DNA of 8,514 bases from an uncultured Rhodospirillales bacterium (GCA_903844785.1 CAIMVB010000384.1:1-8514), one strand, 5' to 3'. Positions 1-6,989 are shown, numbered from the stretch's first letter. Program-made: numbers and translations. Notes: generated by a model from the letters alone, not told the origin.

Positions 1-495
1 GCCATAGGCCATGGAAGATCCGGCGTGATTAAGCCCAGCGATGGAAGCCACACTCACCACCGCGCCACCAGCCGCGCGCAAGGCCGGCGCTGCCGCTTTG
101 CTGCAGCGGAACACACCCAGCAGATTCACCTGCAAGACCGTGTCCCATAATTCTTCCGTCAGCCGGTCAAACTCATTTGGTGCGATGGTGGTCTTGGTGC
201 CCGGTGTGCCGGCATTATTTACTAAATAATCCAGCCGGCCTAGGTCACGCACCGCCTGTTCAACCATGCGTTGGCAATCCACCGCATCGGCCACATTGCC
301 GGGCGCCGCAATCACATCACGGCCCAGGGCGCGCAGGCGCGCTACTTCGGCGGCGCCGCGTTCATCACCCGCCAAATGATTGATCGCCACCTTACAGCCA
401 AAGCCAGCGAGCATTTCCACGGTTGCCAGGCCAATGCCGGAAGCACCCCCCGTCACCAGCGCGGTTTTGCCTTTCAGATCATAGCTTGCGGTCAT
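1..495 (-). CDS. SDR family NAD(P)-dependent oxidoreductase (partial, C-terminus off the window)
   Basis: Classical short-chain dehydrogenase/reductase; only the first 165 codons are present and the gene runs off the left edge. Visible in order: the Rossmann nucleotide loop TGGASGIG at residues 15-22, NNAG at 93-96, the tetrad Asn at N124, the catalytic Ser at S151 and the catalytic Tyr at Y164, exactly 13 residues later. The Lys of YxxxK falls just outside the window. After the second strand (VAINHLAGDE, 36-45) there is no Asp at the usual NAD-selecting place, which hints at NADP(H); this is inference. The ATG at 495 overlaps the stop of the upstream dehydrogenase gene as ATGA, with GGAG 8 bases before it, so it is the third gene of a leftward coupled operon. 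The family is certain; the substrate (a hydroxy or keto compound) is unknown. Confidence 0.93.
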   Translation of the reverse strand, partial: MTASYDLKGKTALVTGGASGIGLATVEMLAGFGCKVAINHLAGDERGAAEVARLRALGRDVIAAPGNVADAVDCQRMVEQAVRDLGRLDYLVNNAGTPGTKTTIAPNEFDRLTEELWDTVLQVNLLGVFRCSKAAAPALRAAGGAVVSVASIAGLNHAGSSMAYG

Positions 496-1454
496 TGGTC
501 ACGCTCCATTCCTGCCAGGGTTCCAATTTCGCGCAACGCCTTGCGCAGCGCGAGTAAGCGGCGGTCCCGATCCTCGAACAAAGTCGCGGGATCCTTGCCG
601 CCCCAATCGTAAAATCCAGCGCCAGACATGACGCCGGTTTTGCCTTCCGTAATCAGCTTATCCAGCGCTTCACTGCGCCCGCGCACCGGAGGGGGTTCAT
701 ACATGCGGTTCTTCAACGCCAATTGCATCATGGGCAGGCCGGTAAAATCCGCCTTAGCCAGCACACCCAAAATAGGCAGCCGCAGCGCAATGCCATGGAT
801 GATGGAAGCATCAATTTCTGCCGCATCCGCCACCCCCTCATCCAGCAATTTCTGCACTTCAAGCCCAATCGCGGATTGAATGCGGTTCGCAATATAGCCG
901 GGGGTGAATTTACGCATCACAATCGGCTTCTTGCCCATATCGGCACAAAGCTTGCGCACCATTTCCACCGCCGCCGGGTCCGTTTCGGGCCCGGCCACGA
1001 TATCCACCAAATCCACCAGATAGGGCGGTGTATACCAATGCGCGATCAGTGTCTTTTTCTGCCGCGCCGCTGGCATTAGCGGAAAGATATCCAGATAGGA
1101 CGTATTGGAAGCAATAATCGCATCGCGCGGTGCCAGCCTATCCAATTCCGCATAAAGCGCGCGCTTTACATCCGGGTTTTCCACTACCGCTTCCACAATC
1201 AGTTCCGCCCCATCCACGCATTCGGCCAGGCTTTCATGGCGCGTGATGGCTTGCGCCAAATGGGCGGAATTCCAACCCTCAGGCGCTTCACCCGCGGCAG
1301 CCAAGGTCGCCAAGGCTTTTTCCATGAGGCCCTGCGCACGGCGCAGCGTTTCCGGATTATTATCGGTCAGTCGCACCTGATGCCCGCCAAGGGCAAAAAC
1401 TAGCGCCAGCGCATGGCCCATAGTGCCAGCGCCAAGAACGGCTACGCGTGTCAT
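492..1454 (-). CDS. 3-hydroxyacyl-CoA dehydrogenase family protein
   Basis: NAD-dependent oxidoreductase of the family that includes 3-hydroxyacyl-CoA dehydrogenase, L-carnitine dehydrogenase and lambda-crystallin/L-gulonate dehydrogenase. Residues here are numbered from the upstream ATG at 1460, so subtract 2 for the preferred start. The dinucleotide loop GAGTMG is at 10-15, SNTS at 118-121, the catalytic His at H141 in HWYTPPYLVDLVD, the NR pair of the hinge at 192-193, and the C-terminal helical domain ends in a GAGFYDW element at 280-286. In the usual His-Glu dyad the Glu lies 12 residues after the His; here that place is Asp (D153). The preferred start is the ATG at 1454 (320 aa) because AAGGAG lies 7 bases before it but only 1 base before the ATG at 1460. 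At about 320 aa it is a stand-alone dehydrogenase with no fused enoyl-CoA hydratase, and no thiolase or CoA ligase is nearby. A small hydroxy acid may therefore be a better substrate guess than an acyl-CoA. It is the second gene of the leftward operon. Confidence 0.9.
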   Translation of the reverse strand: MTRVAVLGAGTMGHALALVFALGGHQVRLTDNNPETLRRAQGLMEKALATLAAAGEAPEGWNSAHLAQAITRHESLAECVDGAELIVEAVVENPDVKRALYAELDRLAPRDAIIASNTSYLDIFPLMPAARQKKTLIAHWYTPPYLVDLVDIVAGPETDPAAVEMVRKLCADMGKKPIVMRKFTPGYIANRIQSAIGLEVQKLLDEGVADAAEIDASIIHGIALRLPILGVLAKADFTGLPMMQLALKNRMYEPPPVRGRSEALDKLITEGKTGVMSGAGFYDWGGKDPATLFEDRDRRLLALRKALREIGTLAGMERDQ

Positions 1455-1456
1455 TT

Positions 1457-3133
1457 TCATGCTCCTTCCGGCGCCCAGGGGGCGGGCGCGCGTGCTTCAA
1501 TATCCGTCACTACATCCACCACCACGGTCTCAGGCGATGCCATGGCTTCGCGCAGCGCGGGGCCAATATCTTCTGGCCGTTCCACACGAATGCCATTGAG
1601 CCCGAAGGACCGCGCAACTGCGGTGAAATCGGTCAGCCCAAAGCGTAGAATTTCTTCTGCCGCACCAGGGCGATTGCCCGCGCTGCGCTTGAAATTCGGC
1701 CAGCCCTGACCGAAGCCGGAATTATTGTTCACCACCAACGTCACCGCTATGCCGCGCCGCCGCGCCGTTTCCAATTCAGCCAAATGATAATAAAGCGCGC
1801 CATCGCCGGACCAGCACAAAACCTTCCTGTCCGGTGCCGCGCATTTCGCCCCAAGCGCCGCCGGGAAGGACCAGCCGAGCGACCCGGCCGCGCGCAAATA
1901 ACTCTGCCCCGGTTCCAGATCCACCATGGTCGCGGTCCAAATACCGGAATAGCCCGTATCCGCCACCAAAATCCCATCAGCTGGTAACGCTGCGGTGATT
2001 TCCGCAGCGAGGCGTGCAGGGTCAATGGGCCTTGCTTCGCTTGCCATGCGCGGCGCCATCTCAGCACGCCAGGCGGCCATTTGCGCCTGCGCTGCTGCCA
2101 GATAGGCGCCATCACGCTTCGGCTTGCCAAGCGCGGCGGCCAAAGCGGCCAGCGCTGCGCGGGGATCACCCTGCACTGCCACTGCGGCCGGGTAGGAACG
2201 GTCAAACTCATGCGGGTCAGCATCAATCTGCACCACCGCAGCACCAGCAACCGGGGTACGCCAGTAATTCGTCAGCATATCGCCGGTATCAGCACCGACA
2301 AACAAAATCAGATCAGCATCATGCAGAATGCGATTGGCCGGCGGCGCGGCATAAGCGCCAGCCACGCCAATATGCAGCGGATGGCGTGTTGAAATCAGCC
2401 CGCGCGCGCCAAGCGCGGTGGCAATGGGTGCAGCAAGCGCTTCAGCGACTATCAGCAATTCGGACGCACAGCCCGAAAGCGCTGCGCCATCGCCCGCTAC
2501 AATGGCAACCTTCGGCGCCGCCATCAGCGCACGCGCCGCGGCTTCTATCGCTGCCATATCTGGCCCTGGCCGATGCATCGGCATACGGAAGGCGGAAAGA
2601 TCAGCGATGGGCGCGGCAAGCTTGCCGTTTTCAATCACCTCCGCCTGCAAGCCAAACAGATCAAGATGCACCGGGCGCGGTGGTAGCGCGACAGATGTAG
2701 CAAAGGCCTGACGCAGCACGCGCGGCAAATCCGCGGCATCCGCGACATCCGTCTGCATTTTCGTCACGGGTGAGAAAAGCGGCGCGTGATCCACTTCCTG
2801 ATAGGCATTGCGGTGCTGATGCGCCGGCACTTTCCGCCCCGTCATGGCAATAATGGGTGCGCGCGACAGATAAGCATCCTGCAACCCGGCCGCGAGGTTT
2901 GCCGCACCCACGGATTGCGCCGCCACAATCCCCGGCCGGCCGGAGATTCGCGCATAACCATCGGCCATATAGACCGCGGCTTTTTCCGTATGCGCCAGCA
3001 CGGGCGCCACCCCGGCATCACCAAGCGCGAGCAAGGTCCGCCGCAAGACGGCATCAACGAAAAACACATGCGTCTGGCCCGAAGCAGCGATGCTGCCGGC
3101 CAGCCATTGCGCCCCTGTCATCGTCTCAGTCAT
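1457..3133 (-). CDS. Thiamine pyrophosphate-binding protein (acetolactate synthase-like)
   Basis: A 558-residue ThDP-dependent enzyme with the three-domain layout of the acetolactate synthase/benzoylformate decarboxylase/glyoxylate carboligase superfamily. The N-terminal Pyr domain has the cofactor-activating Glu at E50 (AHTEKAAVYMADGYAR, 47-62) and a QEVDHAPLFSPVTK segment (112-125) like that of acetolactate synthases. The middle domain (about 195-335) contains VGADTGDML and IDADPHEFDR. The C-terminal PP domain has the Mg/ThDP motif: GDG at 443-445 and NNN at 469-471, with N471 the expected 27 residues after D444. The GPG loop usual after the Pyr domain's first Gly-rich strand is replaced by SVGAAN (74-79). 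Such enzymes cleave or join bonds next to a 2-keto carbonyl; which substrate is used here is unknown, and no small regulatory subunit (ilvN/ilvH type) is adjacent, so a role in branched-chain amino acid synthesis is unlikely. It is the first gene of the leftward operon; AAAGGG lies 7 bases before the ATG. An in-frame ATG four codons later is an alternative start. Confidence 0.9.
   Translation of the reverse strand: MTETMTGAQWLAGSIAASGQTHVFFVDAVLRRTLLALGDAGVAPVLAHTEKAAVYMADGYARISGRPGIVAAQSVGAANLAAGLQDAYLSRAPIIAMTGRKVPAHQHRNAYQEVDHAPLFSPVTKMQTDVADAADLPRVLRQAFATSVALPPRPVHLDLFGLQAEVIENGKLAAPIADLSAFRMPMHRPGPDMAAIEAAARALMAAPKVAIVAGDGAALSGCASELLIVAEALAAPIATALGARGLISTRHPLHIGVAGAYAAPPANRILHDADLILFVGADTGDMLTNYWRTPVAGAAVVQIDADPHEFDRSYPAAVAVQGDPRAALAALAAALGKPKRDGAYLAAAQAQMAAWRAEMAPRMASEARPIDPARLAAEITAALPADGILVADTGYSGIWTATMVDLEPGQSYLRAAGSLGWSFPAALGAKCAAPDRKVLCWSGDGALYYHLAELETARRRGIAVTLVVNNNSGFGQGWPNFKRSAGNRPGAAEEILRFGLTDFTAVARSFGLNGIRVERPEDIGPALREAMASPETVVVDVVTDIEARAPAPWAPEGA
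1462..1467 (-). promoter_or_regulatory. Ribosome binding site deciding the start of the 3HCDH-family gene
   Basis: The minus strand reads AAGGAG, followed by one base and ATG (1460), then AAA and a second in-frame ATG (1454). Spacing to the first ATG is 1 base, too close for normal initiation; spacing to the second is 7 bases. The site lies inside the end of the upstream ThDP-enzyme gene, consistent with translational coupling. Confidence 0.7.
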
Positions 3134-3210
3134 GGCGCTTCCCTTTCCTTGCTTTCTGGGTCTAGCCTGCCCTGTAGAGCCCGCAGGAACAAGCGGGCCG
3201 GAGGAAACAC
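3134..3210. promoter_or_regulatory. Divergent intergenic region between the ThDP-enzyme operon and the TctC-family gene
   Basis: This 77-base gap must hold the start signals for both the leftward operon and the rightward binding-protein gene. On the plus strand GGAGG at 3200-3204 lies 6 bases before the ATG at 3211, a strong ribosome site. Only weak promoter-like hexamers are visible, for example TTGCTT at 3149-3154 and TGTAGA at 3173-3178 (18-base spacing, three matches each to the sigma-70 consensus), so no promoter is called with certainty. Sharing one short control region suggests the two units are co-regulated; no regulator gene is in the window. Confidence 0.45.
3179..3198. repeat. Short inverted repeat in the divergent control region
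   Basis: GCCCGC (3179-3184) and GCGGGC (3193-3198) form a perfect 6-base inverted repeat around the 8-base spacer AGGAACAA. It ends one base before the GGAGG ribosome site of the TctC-family gene. It could be a regulator-binding site or a leader hairpin affecting translation, or chance in GC-rich DNA; no run of T follows, so it is not a terminator. Confidence 0.35.
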
Positions 3211-4143
3211 ATGAAGAGATGGCTTGTCACGCTTGTCGCGCTGGCTTGGGGATGGGCGCTGCCCGCCACGGCCCAGATTTCCATGGTGGTGAATTTCTCC
3301 GCCGGCGGCCCTTCAGATATCGTCGCACGCCTCATGCAGAATGATATGGCGGCGGCACTGGGCCAGCCTGTGGTGGTGCGCAATGTCACAGGCGCCGGGG
3401 GGACGATTGGCACGGCGGAAGTGGCCCGCGCACGGCCCGATGGGCAGACCATTCTGCTTTCCCCCATCGGCCCCGTCGCCATCCAGCCGCATTTCCGCAG
3501 TAATCTGAGCTATAAGCTGGAAAACCTCGCCGCCATTTGTCAGGTTGCCGATAGCCCGGTGATTATGATGACACCGAAAAATTCTGGCCTGCGCCGTGTG
3601 GCGGATGTGATTGCGCGGGCGAAGGCGGAAAATGGCGGCATGCCCTTCGCCTCGACCGGGGCGGGCAGTATTCCGCATATTTCCATGGTGGCGTTGATGC
3701 GCGCGGCCAATATCCAAATGAACCACGTGCCCTTCCGCGGTTCCGGCGAAGTCATGCTGGCTTTCCAGCAAGGCCAATTGCAGCTTTTTACGGACCAAAC
3801 GCTGCTGATCCGCCAATATGATCTGCACCCGATCGCCTTCCTGACCGCAGCACGCAATCCGGAATTCCCCGAAGTGCCCACCATGCGCGAAGAAGGCCAT
3901 GACCTGGTCTATACGATCTGGAGTGGGCTTTACGCCCCCGCCGGCACGCCAGAACCCGTCATGGCGCGGCTGGAAGCCGCCTGCGAAAGGGCTGTGAAAA
4001 CTGAAAGCTTTATTGAAGGCATGAAGCGTGTCGCCCAGCCCATCCTGTATCGTAACCGCGCGGATTTCGCCGCTTTCTCCCGCGCGGAGAGCGAAAAATT
4101 CCGTAGCCTGATTGAAGCCACGGGCCTGCGTTCGGCCGAATGA
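3211..4143 (+). CDS. Tripartite tricarboxylate transporter substrate-binding protein (TctC/Bug family)
   Basis: A periplasmic solute receptor of 310 residues. A signal peptide is clear: MKR, a hydrophobic stretch at about 4-17, then a likely cleavage after the ATA at 19-21, leaving Q22 as the mature N-terminus. The mature part has the family pattern: FSAGGPSDIVAR (29-40) is the first ligand-binding loop, NVTGAGGTIGTAEVARARPDG (58-78) follows, FASTGAGSIPHISM (146-159) is the second loop, and HVPFRGSGEVM (172-182) is the third. Bug proteins bind carboxylates or other small organic molecules, amides included, and pass them to TctA/TctB membrane partners, which are not present here; such orphan receptors are common in some proteobacteria. 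The mature protein starts almost directly at the first strand and lacks the YPxRPI-type segment that usually precedes it. It is divergent from the ThDP-enzyme operon, so its ligand may be that pathway's substrate (inference). Confidence 0.92.
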   Translation: MKRWLVTLVALAWGWALPATAQISMVVNFSAGGPSDIVARLMQNDMAAALGQPVVVRNVTGAGGTIGTAEVARARPDGQTILLSPIGPVAIQPHFRSNLSYKLENLAAICQVADSPVIMMTPKNSGLRRVADVIARAKAENGGMPFASTGAGSIPHISMVALMRAANIQMNHVPFRGSGEVMLAFQQGQLQLFTDQTLLIRQYDLHPIAFLTAARNPEFPEVPTMREEGHDLVYTIWSGLYAPAGTPEPVMARLEAACERAVKTESFIEGMKRVAQPILYRNRADFAAFSRAESEKFRSLIEATGLRSAE

Positions 4144-4146
4144 AGC

Positions 4147-4680
4147 TCAGCTTGCGGGCAGGGGGTCTGCACCATTGATGTGCAAGGCCTCCAGCACGCG
4201 GGAGACGCAATTATAACCTGCAACCGTTGCGGTAAGTTCCACGACTTGCCGCGGCGGGAGCAGGGCAGCGACCGCTTTGGCGATATCATCTGGTACATGC
4301 ACGTGGCGGGTCATGGCGTCGCAATAAGCCAGAACGGCGCGCTCAGTCGCATCGAATAGGCTGCTGCTTTCCCAATCCGGCAGGGCGGCCATTTGCGCTT
4401 CTGTTGCCCCTTCCTGAATGGCGATGGGCGCATGGGCGTTCCATTCATATTGCGCGCCATTAATCGCGGCGATGCGACAAATCACCAATTCGCGCAGCTT
4501 GCCGGAAAGGGTGGAATGCCAGCGGATTGCATCGAAAAGGCTGATCCAGCCCATGGCGATGGGTGGCGCATGCAGCAGCATACGGTGCAAATGCCCAATC
4601 CTTTTGCGAGAGGCCTGGATGGTCGCCGCGGCTTCCTGGTGGTCTGGGTGGTTGATATCGGCATAGGGCAGGCGGGCCAT
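4147..4680 (-). CDS. Carboxymuconolactone decarboxylase family protein
   Basis: A 177-residue all-helical AhpD/CMD-like protein. The core motif runs from LRELVICRIAAINGAQYEW (62-80) to NAHAPIA (81-87), with E79 and H83 in the positions conserved in the non-redox CMD branch. The CxxC pair of AhpD peroxidases is absent (single cysteines at 68, 120 and 158), so alkylhydroperoxidase activity is unlikely. A second helical part with LPPRQVVELTATVAGYNCVSRV (141-162) is typical of the family. Members range from 4-carboxymuconolactone decarboxylase to proteins of unknown function, so the reaction is not assigned. The ATG at 4680 is chosen because AAGGAGG lies 5 bases before it; the frame stays open much further upstream, but only as the complement of queA. 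Its stop is 3 bases from that of the TctC-family gene (convergent), and it is divergent from the queuosine operon. Confidence 0.9.
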   Translation of the reverse strand: MARLPYADINHPDHQEAAATIQASRKRIGHLHRMLLHAPPIAMGWISLFDAIRWHSTLSGKLRELVICRIAAINGAQYEWNAHAPIAIQEGATEAQMAALPDWESSSLFDATERAVLAYCDAMTRHVHVPDDIAKAVAALLPPRQVVELTATVAGYNCVSRVLEALHINGADPLPAS

Positions 4681-4685
4681 GGTTT

Positions 4686-4692
4686 CCTCCTT
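4686..4692 (-). promoter_or_regulatory. Ribosome binding site deciding the start of the CMD-family gene
   Basis: The minus strand reads AAGGAGG, a 5-base spacer AAACC, then ATG at 4680. This near-perfect Shine-Dalgarno sequence settles the start within a frame that has no stop codon for several hundred bases upstream. Confidence 0.85.
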
Positions 4693-4756
4693 ATGCGGGG
4701 CGGGGCCCGCGGTTTCGGGGTTAGCTTGCCGCAGCTTCGGCCCGCCAGAAAGCCCG

Positions 4757-4775
4757 GCCCGGTTGCGCCCCGGGC
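4757..4775 (+). repeat. Inverted repeat (possible hairpin) in the queA leader
   Basis: GCCCGG (4757-4762) and CCGGGC (4770-4775) can pair as a 6-base GC stem with a 7-base loop, 22 bases before the proposed GTG start of queA. No U-run follows, so it is not a typical terminator. It may be a leader structure or chance in this GC-rich gap. Confidence 0.3.
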
Positions 4776-4797
4776 GGCTTCGCGCTACCGCCCCCGC

Positions 4798-5868
4798 GTG
4801 CTGGCTCAACCCCCTCCTTTGCGGCTGGATGATTATGATTTCATCCTGCCTGAACACCTGATCGCCCAGGCGCCCATCCGCCCGCGCGATGCTGCGCGCA
4901 TGCTGCTGGTGCGCCCGGATGGCTTGGAAGATCGCGGTGTGCGGGATTTGCCCGTGCTGCTTGGCCCTGGCGATGTCATGGTGGTGAATGATACGAGCGT
5001 CATCCCCGCGCGGCTTCATGCCAGGCGCGGCCAGGCGCGGGTTGAAATCATGCTGAACCGGCATGAAGAAGCTGGCATTTGGCACGCCTTGATCCGTAAT
5101 GCGCGCCGCCTGAAGGCTGGGGATGAAATCGCGATCGAAGGTGCCGAAGACTGCACCGCCCGCGTGCTGGATAACCCCGAAGGCGGCGCCGCGCGGCTTG
5201 ATTTCGGCCCGGATCAAGCGCGGTTGGCCGCAGCGCTGGAAAAGGCCGGCGAGGTCCCCCTGCCGCCCTATATCACCCGCCCTGACGGCCCAACGGCCGA
5301 GGATGCCAGCGATTATCAAACGATCTTCGCCCGCCGCCCCGGCGCTGTTGCGGCACCAACCGCGAGCCTGCATTTCACTGAAACCTTGCTGCAAGCGCTT
5401 GAGGCGCGTGGCGTGGCGCGTGTGACGGTAACGCTGCATGTCGGTGCCGGCACCTTCCTGCCGGTGCGTAGCGATGATGCGCGGGCACACAAATTGCACG
5501 AGGAATGGGGGGAAATCACACCGGAAGCGGCCGCGCGGCTGAATGCGGCGCGTGCCGCGGGGGGGCGTATCATTGCCATAGGCACGACCGCCTTGCGTCT
5601 GTTGGAAAGCGCGGTGCGGCCTGATGGTACCATCCAGCCCTTTCGCGGCCTTACGGATGTGTATCTGCTACCGGGGCATGAGTTCCACAGCGCCGATGCG
5701 TTGATGACAAATTTCCACCTGCCGCGCAGCACCTTGTTCATGCTGGTCTGCGCCTTTGCGGGGGATCAGCGCATGCGCAACGCCTATAACCACGCTGTCA
5801 TGCAGGGCTATCGTTTCTATTCCTATGGCGATTCATCGCTCCTGTTTCGGGCGAAGGACGCAGCATGA
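4798..5868 (+). CDS. queA: tRNA preQ1(34) S-adenosylmethionine ribosyltransferase-isomerase QueA
   Basis: Transfers and isomerises the ribosyl part of SAM onto preQ1 at tRNA position 34, giving epoxyqueuosine. Family signatures from the GTG start: [17 protein letters not shown] at 8-24, [12 protein letters not shown] at 62-73, a central [12 protein letters not shown] and [21 protein letters not shown] at 303-312, and the C-terminal [11 protein letters not shown] at 338-348. The start is uncertain. GTG at 4798 gives 356 residues, the usual family length. TTG at 4819 gives 349 and would start as MRLDDYDF, also family-like. An in-frame ATG at 4693 would add 35 Arg/Pro/Gly-rich residues and lies against the divergent gene's ribosome site. 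None has a good Shine-Dalgarno sequence. It is the first gene of queA-tgt-queF-queG-queC; its TGA overlaps the tgt ATG as ATGA. Confidence 0.96.
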   Translation: MLAQPPPLRLDDYDFILPEHLIAQAPIRPRDAARMLLVRPDGLEDRGVRDLPVLLGPGDVMVVNDTSVIPARLHARRGQARVEIMLNRHEEAGIWHALIRNARRLKAGDEIAIEGAEDCTARVLDNPEGGAARLDFGPDQARLAAALEKAGEVPLPPYITRPDGPTAEDASDYQTIFARRPGAVAAPTASLHFTETLLQALEARGVARVTVTLHVGAGTFLPVRSDDARAHKLHEEWGEITPEAAARLNAARAAGGRIIAIGTTALRLLESAVRPDGTIQPFRGLTDVYLLPGHEFHSADALMTNFHLPRSTLFMLVCAFAGDQRMRNAYNHAVMQGYRFYSYGDSSLLFRAKDAA

Positions 5869-6989
5869 CGCTTTCCTGGCAGCATGAAGCGCAGGATGGC
5901 GCGGCGCGGGCGGGCGTTTTGCATACCGCTCATGGCACGGTGCCAACCCCGGTCTTCATGCCGGTTGGCACCGCAGGCACGGTGAAGGCCATGACCGCGG
6001 ATGCGGTGCGCGCCACCGGTGCGCGCATGGTGCTGGGCAATACCTATCACCTGATGTTGCGTCCGGGGGCGGAACGCATTGCGCGGCTTGGCGGCCTGCA
6101 TCGCTTCATGGATTGGCACGGACCGATTCTGACAGATTCAGGTGGGTTTCAGGTGATGTCTCTGTCTGGTTTGCGGAAGATGGATGCGGATGGCGTCACC
6201 TTCCAAAGCCATGTGGATGGATCCCGCCATCGCCTGACGCCCGAACGCAGCGTGGAAATCCAGCATCTGCTCGGCGCTGATGTGACCATGTGTTTTGACG
6301 AATGCACGCCCTTTCCCGCGACGCATGAACAGGCCGCGACATCCATGCGGCTTTCCATGCGCTGGGCGGCGCGCAGCCGTGAAGCCTTCGTGCATCGGCC
6401 CGGCCACGGCCTGTTCGGCATCGTGCAGGGCAGTGTTTTCTCTGATCTGCGCGCGGAAAGTGTCGCGGCACTCACGGGCATTGGCTTTGAAGGCTATGCG
6501 GTGGGCGGGCTTGCCGTGGGTGAAGGCCAGGAAGCCATGTTCACCACGCTCGAATGCACCACGCCGCTGCTGCCTGCCGATAAGCCGCGTTATCTGATGG
6601 GGGTTGGCACACCATCAGATCTGATCGGTGCCGTACGCCGTGGCATTGATATGTTTGATTGCGTCATGCCGACCCGTTCCGGGCGCACCGGCCGCGCTTA
6701 CACAAGGGGCGGGGTGATCAATATCCGCAATGCGCGCCATGCCGAGGATAATCGCCCGCTGGACCCTGGCTGTGCCTGCCCCGCTTGTAGATGCCATTCG
6801 CGCGCCTATCTGCACCATCTGTTCAAAGCCAATGAAATGCTGGGGCCCATGCTGCTGACGTGGCACAATATTCAATACTACCAGGATCTGATGGCGGAAC
6901 TGCGCGCCGGTATCCTGGCGGGTGATCTCGCCGGTGCCGCCGCGCGCATCGAAGCCGGCTGGCAGGCAGAAAAGGAGAATGCGGCATGA
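5865..6989 (+). CDS. tgt: tRNA guanosine(34) transglycosylase Tgt
   Basis: Swaps guanine-34 for preQ1 in tRNAs with GUN anticodons (Asp, Asn, His, Tyr) by a base-exchange reaction in the cytoplasm. The protein has 374 residues, normal for bacterial Tgt. Visible: the acid/base Asp at D91 in [10 protein letters not shown] (91-100), GIVQGS at 185-190, GGLAVGE at 214-220, and [19 protein letters not shown] at 262-280 containing the nucleophile, most likely D265 by comparison with the Zymomonas enzyme. The zinc site is complete: C303, C305, C308 and H334, with the standard C-x-C-x2-C-x25-H spacing. The start is supported by AAGGA 7 bases upstream and by the ATGA overlap with queA; the end overlaps queF in the same way. 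Confidence 0.97.
   Translation: MTLSWQHEAQDGAARAGVLHTAHGTVPTPVFMPVGTAGTVKAMTADAVRATGARMVLGNTYHLMLRPGAERIARLGGLHRFMDWHGPILTDSGGFQVMSLSGLRKMDADGVTFQSHVDGSRHRLTPERSVEIQHLLGADVTMCFDECTPFPATHEQAATSMRLSMRWAARSREAFVHRPGHGLFGIVQGSVFSDLRAESVAALTGIGFEGYAVGGLAVGEGQEAMFTTLECTTPLLPADKPRYLMGVGTPSDLIGAVRRGIDMFDCVMPTRSGRTGRAYTRGGVINIRNARHAEDNRPLDPGCACPACRCHSRAYLHHLFKANEMLGPMLLTWHNIQYYQDLMAELRAGILAGDLAGAAARIEAGWQAEKENAA

Larger units (their letters stand above)
4681..4797. promoter_or_regulatory. Divergent intergenic region between the CMD-family gene and the queuosine operon
   Basis: About 117 very GC-rich bases that should contain the promoter of the queuosine operon and that of the leftward CMD-family gene. 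Beyond the CMD ribosome site and a hairpin at 4757-4775, no convincing -35/-10 pair or operator was recognised. No clear Shine-Dalgarno sequence precedes any queA start candidate. The extent depends on the queA start chosen. Confidence 0.4.

Noticed and set aside
2014..2700. 228-codon plus-strand frame inside the ThDP-enzyme gene
   Set aside because: Gln/Arg/Pro/Ala-rich composition typical of the antisense of GC-rich coding DNA; no recognisable domain, and the opposite strand is a well-supported gene.
3313..3900. 195-codon minus-strand frame opposite the TctC-family gene
   Set aside because: His/Arg-rich antisense shadow with no domain; the plus strand carries a signal peptide and family motifs.
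4693..4797. preQ1 riboswitch upstream of the queuosine operon
   Set aside because: I looked for the small A-rich-tailed preQ1 pseudoknot; the region is almost purely GC-rich and shows only a simple 6-base stem, so there is no support.
4147..5499. 450-codon open frame on the minus strand, suggesting a long N-terminal extension of the CMD-family protein
   Set aside because: The part beyond 4680 is the complement of queA and has no family-like sequence. The ATG at 4680 has an excellent ribosome site and gives the usual CMD-family size.
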